Of a stretch of DNA of 64,000 bases, positions 56,096-64,000 are shown piece by piece. Every line of letters begins with the position of its first letter. Within the stretch, counting starts at the first letter, position 1. This stretch comes from Notolepis coatsorum (Eukaryota; Chordata; Actinopteri; Aulopiformes; Paralepididae), in NCBI GenBank assembly GCA_963971535.1, contig OZ020592.1, positions 126,522,388 to 126,586,387 on the forward strand, read 5' to 3'. The notes under the pieces are model-generated. The model saw only the letters and a program-made list of their open reading frames with translations. It made no database searches and had not been told where the DNA came from. Made by a program: the position numbers and the translations under genes.

Positions 56096-56245
56096 AGCTT
56101 GAAGGAGAAGTAATTTTGAACATCGGCCATAAAAGAAACATCTGCAATGTGATGTACAGTTCGCTTGTGTTTCTAATGGTGGGGGGTCACAAGTCACAGG
56201 AACCTTATGACCTCATTATGAGGAACCCTGGTTGGTGAAGTGTGA
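56096..56245. other. Intronic sequence before the 34 bp array
   Basis: No feature recognised. Confidence 0.3.
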
Positions 56246-56840
56246 ACTCTACAGTGCTCAGCGGCTAAGTGTTTTTAGAACTGTAAATAAACAGTACTGT
56301 ATGTCGTGTATGTCATAAATGTTATGATGAATTGAAAATGGGGGACCCTGATGTAAACAAGACAAAAGTATTTTTCTGGTCTGCATCCCCTTAACAATTG
56401 TGTGTATTGAGCCGTACTGTATTGTACCCATTGTGCAATCTGTTAATACAAATTTCAATCAATCAATCAATCAATCAATCAAATCAATCAATCAATCAAC
56501 TCTACAGTGCTCTGCTCAGTGGCTAAGTGTTTTTAGAACTCTACAGTGCTCAGCGGCTAAGTGTTTTTAGAACTCTACAGTGCTCAGCGGCTAAGTGTTT
56601 TTAGAACTCTACAGTGCTCAGCGGCTAAGTGTTTTTAGAACTCTACAGTGCTCAGCGGCTAAGTGTTTTTAGAACTCTACAGTGCTCAGCGGCTAAGTGT
56701 TTTTAGAACTCTACAGTGCTCAGCGGCTAAGTGTTTTTAGAACTCTACAGTGCTCAGCAACAGTGCTCAGCGGCTAAGTGTTTTTAAAACTTGACAGTGC
56801 TCAGCGGCTAAGTGTTTTTATAACTCTACAGTGCTCAGCG
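56246..56840. repeat. 34 bp minisatellite (first block)
   Basis: Unit CTAAGTGTTTTTAGAACTCT + ACAGTGCTCAGCGG. It is split by a LINE 3' fragment at 56280-56498. Further blocks of the same unit are at 58303-58625 and 59922-60410. Confidence 0.95.
56280..56498 (+). mobile_element. L2-like LINE 3' fragment in the 34 bp array, (AATC)n tail
   Basis: From GTAAATAAACAGTACTGTAT to (AATC)n. The left flank ends AGAACT and the right resumes AACTCTACAG, so AACT may be a short duplication. Confidence 0.8.
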
Positions 56841-56854
56841 TGAAGTGCTGTTGT

Positions 56855-56985
56855 TGTGTCAACAGCTAACAGCTAATAGCTAACAGCTAATAGCTAACAG
56901 GTAACAGCTAACAGCTAATAGGTAACAGCTAACAGAACAGGTAACAGCTAACAGCTAACAGCTAACAGGTGGTCAACAGGTGAAC
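56855..56985. repeat. (ACAGCTAACAGCTAATAGCT) repeat
   Basis: Short irregular units of AACAGCTAACAGCTAAT and AACAGGT. A sister block is at 60425-60565. Confidence 0.9.
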
Positions 56986-57039
56986 ACACTATCTAGTCAG
57001 CAGCACCGGGGCTCCACAACAGAGTCAAAAGTAAATGGA

Positions 57040-58238
57040 GCAGAGAGCAGAGAGCAGAGAGAGAGAGCTGAGAGAGAGAGCTGAGAGAGAGCTGAGAGAG
57101 AGAGAGAGAGAGCTGAGAGAGAGAGCTGAGAGAGAGCTGAGAGAGAGAGCTGAGAGAGAGAGAGAGAGAGCTGAGAGAGAGAGCTGAGAGAGAGAGAGCT
57201 GAGAGAGAGAGAGAGAGAGAGAGAGAGCTGAGAGAGAGAGCTGAGAGAGAGCTGAGAGAGAGAGAGAGAGCTGAGAGAGAGCTGAGAGAGAGCTGAGAGA
57301 GAGAGCTGAGAGAGAGAGAGAGAGAGCTGAGAGAGAGAGCTGAGAGAGAGAGAGCTGAGAGAGAGCTGAGAGAGATAGCTGAGATAGAGCTGAGAGAGCT
57401 GAGAGCTGAGAGAGAGCTGAGAGAGAGAGAGAGAGCTGAGAGAGAGAGCTGAGAGAGAGAGCTGAGAGAGAGAGAGAGAGCTGAGAGAGAGCTGAGAGAG
57501 AGCTGAGAGAGAGAGCTGAGAGAGAGAGCTGAGAGAGAGCTGAGAGAGAGAGAGCTGAGAGAGAGAGCTGAGAGAGAGCTGAGAGAGCTGAGAGAGAGAG
57601 AGAGAGAGCTGAGAGAGAGCTGAGAGAGCTGAGAGAGAGCTGGGAGAGAGAGCTGAGAGAGAGCTGAGAGAGAGAGCTGAGAGAGAGAGAGAGCTGAGAG
57701 AGAGAGCTGAGAGAGAGAGCTGAGAGAGAGAGAGCTGAGAGAGAGAGCTGAGAGAGAGAGAGCTGAGAGAGAGAGCTGAGAGAGAGCTGAGAGAGAGAGA
57801 GAGCTGAAAGAGAGAAGAGAGCTGAGAGAGAGAAGAGAGAGCTGAGAGAGAGAGAGCTGAGAGAGAGAGAGCTGAGAGAGCTGAGAGAGAGAGAGAGAGC
57901 TGAGAGAGAGGAGAGAGAGCTGAGAGAGAGAACTGAGAGAGAGAAGAGAGAGCTGAGAGAGAGAAGAGAGAGCTGAGAGAGAGCAGAGAGAGAGAGAGAG
58001 AGAGCTGAGAGAGAGGAGAGCTGAGAGCAGAGAGCAGAGAGAGAGAAGAGAGCAGAGAGCAGAGAGCTGAGAGCTGAGAGAGAGAAGAGAGCAGAGAGAG
58101 AGAGCAGAGAGAGAGAAGAGAGCAGAGAGCAGAGAGCAGAGAGAGAGAAGAGAGCAGAGAGAGAGAGCAGAGAGAGAGAAGAGAGCAGAGAGCTGAGAGA
58201 GAGAGAGCTGAGAGAGAGAAGAGAGCAGAGAGCAGAGA
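57040..58238. repeat. (GAGAGA)nGCT array, block 1
   Basis: Purine-rich GAGAGAGAGCTGA units of variable length. On the cfap299 sense strand this reads as pyrimidine tracts with repeated CTCAG. The open frames of S, L, Q and A residues are compositional. Confidence 0.95.
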
Positions 58239-58303
58239 GCTGCCATTGTCAAAAAGCAACATACCCATGGATCAACATTCAGGATCTTACGGTCCCACTG
58301 GCG
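58239..58303 (-). pseudogene. Partial copy of the cfap299 penultimate exon and its donor (copy 1)
   Basis: Sense-strand GCCGCCAGTGGGACCGTAAG, then ATCCTGAATGTTGATCCATG and GGTATGTTGC. This matches the 3' end of the exon at 62057-62195 with 22 bases lost between two AGTGGG copies. It keeps the GTATGT donor but has no acceptor, the 34 bp array joining at GGCGGC/AAGTG. Confidence 0.9.
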
Positions 58304-58625
58304 GCAAGTGTTTTTAGAACTCTACAGTGCTCAGCGGCTAAGTGTTTTTAGAACTCTACAGTGCTCAGCAGCTAAGTGTTTTTAGAACTCTACAGTGCTC
58401 AGCAGCTAAGTGTTTTTAGAACTCTACAGTGCTCAGCAGCTAAGTGTTTTTAGAACTCTACAGTGCTCAGCAGCTAAGTGTTTTTAGAACTCTACAGTGC
58501 TCAGCAGCTAAGTGTTTTTAGAACTCTACAGTGCTCAGCGGCTAAGTGTTTTTAGAACTCTACAGTGCTCAGCGGCTAAGTGTTTTTAGAACTCTACAGT
58601 GCTCAGCAACAGTGCTCAGCGGCTA
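58303..58625. repeat. 34 bp minisatellite, block 2
   Basis: Same unit as 56246-56840, mainly with CAGCAG in place of CAGCGG. Confidence 0.95.
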
Positions 58626-58626
58626 A

Positions 58627-59857
58627 GAGAGAGAGCTGAGAGAGAGAGCTGAGAGAGAGAGAGCTGAGAGAGAGAGAGCTGAGAGAGAGAGAGCTGAGAG
58701 AGAGAGCTGAGAGAGAGAGAGAGCTGAGAGAGAGCTGAGAGAGAGAGAGAGAGCTGAAAGAGAGAAGAGAGCTGAGAGAGAGAAGAGAGAGCTGAGAGAG
58801 CTGAGAGAGAGCTGAGAGAGAGAACTGAGAGAGAGAAGAGAGAGCTGAGAGAGAGAAGAGAGAGCTGAGAGAGAGCAGAGAGCTGAGCGAGAGAAAGAGA
58901 GCTGAGAGAGAGAGAGCTGAGAGAGAGGAGAGCTGAGAGAGAGCTGAGAGAGAGAAGAGAGAGCTGAGAGAGAGAAGAGAGAGCTGAGAGAGAGAGCAGA
59001 GAGCTGAGCGAGAGAAAGAGAGCTGAGAGAGAGAGAGCTGAGAGAGAGGAGAGCTGAGAGAGAGGAGAGCTGAGAGAGAGAAGAGAGAGCTGAGAGAGCT
59101 GAGAGAGAGCTGAGAGAGAGAACTGAGAGAGAGAAGAGAGAGCTGAGAGAGAGAAGAGAGAGCTGAGAGAGAGAAGAGAGAGCTGAGAGAGAGCAGAGAG
59201 CTGAGCGAGAGAAAGAGAGCTGAGAGAGAGAGAGCTGAGAGAGAGGAGAGCTGAGAGAGAGCTGAGAGAGAGAAGAGAGAGCTGAGAGAGAGAAGAGAGA
59301 GCTGAGAGAGAGAGCAGAGAGCTGAGCGAGAGAAAGAGAGCTGAGAGAGAGAGAGCTGAGAGAGAGGAGAGCTGAGAGAGAGGAGAGCTGAGAGAGAGGA
59401 GAGCTGAGAGAGAGGAGAGCTGAGAGAGAGCTGAGAGAGAGCAGAGAGCTGACAGAGAGAAGAGAGAGCTGAGAGAGAGCTGAGAGAGCTGAGAGAGCAG
59501 AGAGCAGAGAGCTGAGCGAGAGAAGAGAGAGCTGAGAGAGAGCTGAGAGAGAGAAGAGAGCTGAGAGAGCAGAGAGCAGAGAGAGAGAAGAGAGCAGAGA
59601 GCTGAGCGAGAGAAGAGAGCTGAGCGAGAGAAGAGATAGCTGAGAGAGAGCAGAGAGCAGAGAGCAGAGAGAGAGAAGAGAGCAGAGAGCTGAGCGAGAG
59701 AAGAGATAGCTGAGAGAGAGCAGAGAGCAGAGAGCAGAGAGAGAGCAGAGAGCAGAGAGCTGAGAGAGAGAAGAGAGCAGAGAGCAGAGAGAGAGAAGAG
59801 AGCAGAGAGCTGAGAGAGAGAGAGCTGAGAGAGAGAAGAGAGCAGAGAGCTGAGAGC
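58627..59857. repeat. (GAGAGA)nGCT array, block 2
   Basis: Same composition as block 1. A segment of about 340 bp (for example GAGCGAGAGAAAGAGAGCTG with its surroundings) occurs twice, near 58885 and 59205. Confidence 0.95.
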
Positions 59858-59922
59858 TGCCATTGTCAAAAAGCAACATACCCATGGATCAACATTCAGG
59901 ATCTTACGGTCCCACTGGCGGC
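59857..59922 (-). pseudogene. Partial copy of the cfap299 penultimate exon and its donor (copy 2)
   Basis: Same as copy 1, including the 22-base loss and the junction GGCGGC/AAGTG, so the two truncated copies derive from one event followed by duplication of the block. Confidence 0.9.
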
Positions 59923-60410
59923 AAGTGTTTTTAGAACTCTACAGTGCTCAGCGGCTAAGTGTTTTTAGAACTCTACAGTGCTCAGCGGCTAAGTGTTTTT
60001 AGAACTCTACAGTGCTCAGCAACTAAGTGTTTTTAGAACTCTACAGTGCTCAGCGGCTAAGTGTTTTTAGAACTCTACAGTGCTCAGCGGCTAAGTGTTT
60101 TTAGAACTCTACAGTGCTCAGCAACTAAGTGTTTTTAGAACTCTACAGTGCTCAGCAGCTAAGTGTTTTTAGAACTCTACAGTGCTCAGCAACTAAGTGT
60201 TTTTAGAACTCTACAGTGCTCAGCGGCCAAGTGTTTTTAGAACTCTACAGTGCTCAGCGGCTAAGTGTTTTTAGAACTCTACAGTGCTCAGCGGCTAAGT
60301 GTTTTTAGAACTCTACAGTGCTCAGCAACAGTGCTCAGCGGCTAAGTGTTTTTAAAACTTGACAGTGCTCAGCGGCTAAGTGTTTTTATAACTCTACAGT
60401 GCTCAGCGTG
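59922..60410. repeat. 34 bp minisatellite, block 3
   Basis: Same unit with GCGG, GCAG and GCAA variants. It ends with the same GTGAAGTGCTGTTGTTG sequence as block 1. Confidence 0.95.
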
Positions 60411-60424
60411 AAGTGCTGTTGTTG

Positions 60425-60565
60425 AAGTGTCAACAGCTAACAGCTAATAGCAGCTAATAGGTAACAGCTAATAGGTAACAGCTAACAGCTAACAGCTAAC
60501 AGCTAATAGCTAACAGGTAACAGCTAACAGCTAATAGGTAACAGCTAACAGCTAACAGCTAACAA
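60425..60565. repeat. (ACAGCTAACAGCTAATAGGT) repeat, second block
   Basis: Followed, as at 56985-57040, by CACTATCTAGTCAGCAGCAC and CGGGGCTCCACAACAGAG. Confidence 0.9.
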
Positions 60566-60631
60566 CAACAGGTGAACTCACTATCTAGTCAGCAGCACCG
60601 GGGCTCCACAACAGAGTCAAAAGTAAATGGA

Positions 60632-62032
60632 GCAGAGAGCAGAGAGCAGAGAGAGAGAGCTGAGAGAGAGAGCTGAGAGAGAGCTGAGAGAGAGAGAGAG
60701 AGAGCTGAGAGAGAGCTGAGAGAGAGAGAGCTGAGAGAGCTGAGAGAGAGAGCTGAGAGAGAGAGCTGAGAGAGAGAGCTGAGAGAGAGAGAGAGCTGTG
60801 AGAGAGAGAGAGAGAGAGAGAGCTGAAAGAGAGAAGAGAGCTGAGAGAGAGAAGAGAGAGCTGAGAGAGAGAGAGCTGAGAGAGAGAGAGCTGAGAGAGA
60901 GCTGAGAGAGAGAGCTAAGATAGAGCTGAGAGAGAGCTGAGAGAGAGAGAAGAGAGAGAGCTGAGAGAGAGAGCTGAGAGAGAGAGCTGAGAGAGAGCTG
61001 AGAGAGCTGAGAGAGAGAGCTGAGAGAGAGCTGAGAGAGAGAGCTGAGAGAGAGAAGAGAGAGCTGAGAGAGAGAGCTGAGAGAGAGAGCTGAGAGAGAG
61101 AAGAGAGAGCTGAGAGAGAGAGCTGAGAGAGAGAGCTGAGAGAGAGAGAAGAGAGAGCTGAGAGAGAGAGCTGAGAGAGAGCTGAGAGAGAGAGCTGAGA
61201 GAGAGCTGAGAGAGCTGAGAGAGAGAGAGAGAGAGAGCTGAGAGAGAGAGCTGAGAGAGAGAGAGCTGAGAGAGAGAGCTGAGAGAGAGAGAGCTGAGAG
61301 AGAGAGCTGAGAGAGAGCTGAGAGAGCTGAGAGAGAGAGAGAGAGAGCTGAGAGAGAGAGCTGAGAGAGAGAGAGCTGAGAGAGAGAGCTGAGAGAGAGA
61401 GAGAGCTGAGAGAGAGCTGAGAGAGAGAGAGAGCTGAAAGAGAGAAGAGAGCTGAGAGAGAGAAGAGAGAGCTGAGAGAGCTGAGAGAGAGCTGAGAGAG
61501 AGAACTGAGAGAGAGAAGAGAGAGCTGAGAGAGAGAAGAGAGAGCTGAGAGAGAGCAGAGAGCTGAGCGAGAGAAAGAGAGCTGAGAGAGAGAGAGCTGA
61601 GAGAGAGGAGAGCTGAGAGAGAGCTGAGAGAGAGCAGAGAGAGAGAGAGAGCTGAGAGAGAGGAGAGCTGAGAGAGAGCTGAGAGAGAGAAGAGAGAGCT
61701 GAGAGAGAGCTGAGAGAGAGCAGAGAGCAGAGAGCTGAGCGAGAGAAGAGAGCAGAGAGCTGAGAGAGAGAAGAGAGCAGAGAGCTGAGAGAGAGAAGAG
61801 AGAGCTGAGAGAGAGCAGAGAGAGCTGAGAGAGAGCTGAGAGAGAGCAGAGAGCTGACAGAGAGAAGAGAGAGCTGAGAGAGAGCTGAGAGAGAGAGAAG
61901 AGAGAGCTGAGAGAGAGAAGAGAGAGCTGAGAGAGAGCTGAGAGAGAGAAGAGAGCAGAGAGCAGAGAGAGAGCTGAGAGAGAGCTGAGAGAGAGAGAGC
62001 TGAGAGAGAGAAGAGAGCAGAGAGCTGAGAGC
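60632..62032. repeat. (GAGAGA)nGCT array, block 3
   Basis: Adjoins the real cfap299 exon. Two runs of about 130 bp near 61205 and 61330 are near-identical, showing internal duplication. Confidence 0.95.
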
Positions 62033-62056
62033 TGCCATTGTCAAAAAGCAACATAC

Positions 62057-62195
62057 CCATGGATCAACATTCAGGATCTTACGGTCCCACTTGTTCTGGA
62101 AGAGCAGCCCACTGGCGGCCAGGTTCTGGTCGGTAAACACCTGGAAGTTTGGGCTGGAGTTGGACGTGGCCATCTGCGTCGTCCAGTTGTAGAAG
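62057..62195 (-). CDS. cfap299: cfap299 penultimate coding exon
   Basis: Encodes (S)[36 protein letters not shown] and [10 protein letters not shown]. The motifs FYNW, NSSPN and DRKILNVDP match vertebrate CFAP299 (C4orf22) as I recall it. The acceptor is TTTCTTTCAAAAG; the exon starts with the third base of a codon and ends in phase 0 at TGG/GTATGT. Joined to the exon at 45638 it continues GVPGDGSSRTVLQ with no frame break. Upstream exons lie beyond the right edge. An apparent long frame that reads through the donor into the GAGAGCT array is an artefact. Confidence 0.87.
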
Positions 62196-62230
62196 CTTTT
62201 GAAAGAAATTCAGATCAGAATCAGACACAC

Positions 62231-62384
62231 TTTAACCCTTTCTCTGCCACACTACCAAACGGTTAACCCTTTCACTGCGACAATACACAGAAGGTTAACC
62301 CTTTCACTGCCACACAACAGCAGGTTAACCCTTTCACTGCCACACTACAGAAGGTTAACCCTTTACTATCACACTACCGATGGT
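62231..62384. repeat. AACCCTTTCACTGCC tandem repeat
   Basis: Five units of TTAACCCTTTCACTGCCACA with variants, ending CTTTACTATCACACTACCGA. Same family as 7525-7990 and 23546-23677, here without the inverse arm. Confidence 0.85.
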
Positions 62385-62393
62385 ATCACCATG

Positions 62394-62565
62394 CCTGCTG
62401 CCAGGCGATTCACTCAGGGGGTGATCACCCCTGTCCCTGCCTGCTGCCAGGCCCCCCACTCAGGGGGTGACCACCCCTGTCCCTGCCTGCTGCAAGGACC
62501 CCCACTCAGGGGGTGACCACCCCTGTCCCTGCCTGCTGCAAGGACCCCCAAGGCCCCCCACTCAC
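62394..62565. repeat. 46 bp minisatellite, about 3.7 copies
   Basis: Unit CCTGCTGCCAGGCCCCCCAC + TCAGGGGGTGACCACCCCTG + TCCCTG. Confidence 0.9.
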
Positions 62566-62750
62566 CTGGTCCCTGGTGGTATCATACTTCTGAAGTATAA
62601 ACAAACTACTCCTCTGCAGATTTCAAGAAATTCTGAACACTGAATAATATTGCTGTATAGGTAATATCAGCAGAAGTTCTGTTAAAGTGAAATATCCCTT
62701 TAAAAGTCCAACATTCTATAACTGAGGAGACAACAGTGTAATGAAAACCG
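62566..62750. other. Unique intronic sequence
   Basis: No feature recognised. Confidence 0.3.
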
Positions 62751-63750
62751 TTAGACACCAGTTTAAGTAAAACCTTTAGACACCAGTGTAATGAAAACCC
62801 TTAGACACCAGTCTAAATAAAACCCTTAGACAACAGTGTAACTAAAACCCTTAGACACCAGTGTAACTAAAACCCTTAGACAACAGTGTAAATAAAACCC
62901 TTAGACAACAGTGTAACTAAAACCCTTAGACAACAGTGTAAATAAAACCCTTAGACAACAGTGTAACTAAAACCCTTACACAACAGTGTAAATAAAACCC
63001 TTAGACAACAGTGTAACTAAAACCCTTAGACAACAGTGTAAATAAAACCCTTAGACAACAGTGTAACTAAAACCCTTAGACAACAGTGTAACTAAAACCC
63101 TTAGACAACAGTGTAAATAAAACCCTTAGACAACAGTGTAATGAAACCCTTAGACACCAGTGTAAATAAAACCCTTAGACACCAGTGTAAATAAAACCCT
63201 TAGACAACAGTGTAACTAAAACCCTTAGACAACAGTGTAAATAAAACCCTTAGACAACAGTGTAACTAAAACCCTTAGACAACAGTGTAATGAAACCCTT
63301 AGACAACAGTGTAACTAAAACCCTTAGACAACAGTGTAACTAAAACCCTTAGACAACAGTGTAATGAAACCCTTAGACACCAGTGTGAGTGAAACCCTTA
63401 GACAACAGTGTAACTAAAACCCTTAGACAACAGTGTAACTAAAACCCTTAGACAACAGTGTAACTAAAACCCTTAGACAACAGTGTAATGAAACCCTTAG
63501 ACAACAGTGTAACTAAAACCCTTAGACAACAGTGTAACTAAAACCCTTAGACAACAGTGTAACTAAAACCCTTAGACAACAGTGTAATGAAACCCTTAGA
63601 CAACAGTGTAACTAAAACCCTTAGACAACAGTGTAACTAAAACCCTTAGACAACAGTGTAATGAAACCCTTAGACACCAGTGTAATGAAACCCTTAGACA
63701 CCAGTGTGAGTGAAACCCTTAGACAACAGTGTGAGTGAAACCCTTAGTAA
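62751..63750. repeat. About 25 bp minisatellite, about 40 copies
   Basis: Unit ACAACAGTGTAACTAAAACC + CTTAG, with AAATAAA, AATGAA and GAGTGAA variants and ACACCAG in place of ACAACAG. Confidence 0.95.
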
Positions 63751-64000
63751 AACATGTGATGTTTTCTGGACGTCCTGGAGGAGCCTGGGTTCACGTAGAG
63801 GATGTGATGTTCACTAAAACCTACTGATAAAAAACATATTTCCTTGCATCATAGGGAAATTAATGAGGTGTACTGCTCCTGCCTGGCCAGTCTTCCATGT
63901 CTTTATGGGACATTTGTCTTCCTTGACGTGCCCAGCGGGAGGCTTTAAGACACCCTGTCTCCCATGCGTGTGACACCAGCACTGTACGCAGGTCATGACC
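63751..64000. other. Unique sequence at the right edge
   Basis: No cfap299 exon or known repeat was recognised here. A 60-codon minus-strand frame has no family resemblance. Confidence 0.35.

Larger units (their letters stand above)
45639..62056 (-). other. cfap299: cfap299 last intron (16.4 kb), mostly tandem repeats
   Basis: Bounded by donor GTATGT at 62056 and the acceptor at 45640-45639. It contains 24, 40/42, 40 and 34 bp minisatellites, GAGAGCT arrays, LINE pieces, two DNA transposons and two partial copies of the upstream exon. No further coding exon was seen. Confidence 0.8.

Noticed and set aside
56993-62173. Minus-strand frames of up to 518 codons rich in S, L, Q and A
   Set aside because: Compositional frames over GAGAGCT arrays. 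One begins with real cfap299 exon sequence but reads through the GTATGT donor.
63814-63996. 60-codon frame at the right edge as a possible further cfap299 exon
   Set aside because: It lacks the residues expected before FYNW and has no clear splice sites or family similarity.

Overview
This window is vertebrate, almost certainly teleost fish, nuclear DNA. It holds parts of two protein-coding genes, both on the minus strand, embedded in transposons and tandem repeats. bmp3 (TGF-beta superfamily) contributes coding exons 1 and 2. Its last exon lies off the left edge. cfap299 (cilia and flagella associated protein 299, C4orf22 in human) contributes its last two coding exons. From memory of the human 4q21 map, CFAP299 lies directly 5' of BMP3 in the same orientation, so the order here looks conserved. 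The fish assignment rests on the mobile elements: L2/CR1-like and Rex1-like LINEs, a Tx1/L1-like LINE, hAT elements with CAGGGG or CAGTG ends, and tRNA-derived SINEs.

Layout: 1-332 is bmp3 intron 2; 333-1246 is bmp3 exon 2; 1247-8797 is intron 1, filled with LINE and MITE debris; 8798-9092 is exon 1 with the start codon. The intergenic interval 9093-45512 holds a three-level nested insertion (an L2-like LINE split by a solo LTR, itself split by a 6.5 kb L1), a string of minisatellites and SINEs, and from 30.0 to 44.4 kb one minisatellite family (36 bp, then 26/28 bp units). That array is broken by five hAT-type insertions and ends at the stop codon of cfap299. The last cfap299 intron (45639-62056, 16.4 kb) is mostly tandem repeats: 24, 40/42, 40 and 34 bp arrays and GAGAGCT arrays, with two truncated copies of the neighbouring exon. 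62196-64000 is further intron with more arrays.

The most interesting structure is the 14 kb array downstream of cfap299. The cfap299 stop codon lies inside a diverged unit of the repeat. Each unit carries the 8-mer CTCTAGAC, which fits both published hAT target consensuses (nTnnnnAn and nnnTAnnn). Three structurally different hAT elements are flanked on both sides by exactly this 8-mer, and two further related copies have it at their one intact end. The array therefore behaves as a hAT landing pad, apparently grown from the 3' end of a gene. A second pattern is that all five short 3' fragments of the local LINE family to the right of 24 kb sit inside minisatellites.

No tRNA, rRNA, CRISPR or prokaryotic feature was seen. 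Very long open frames inside the arrays (for example 46-47, 51-53 and 57-62 kb) are products of repeat period and composition, not genes.
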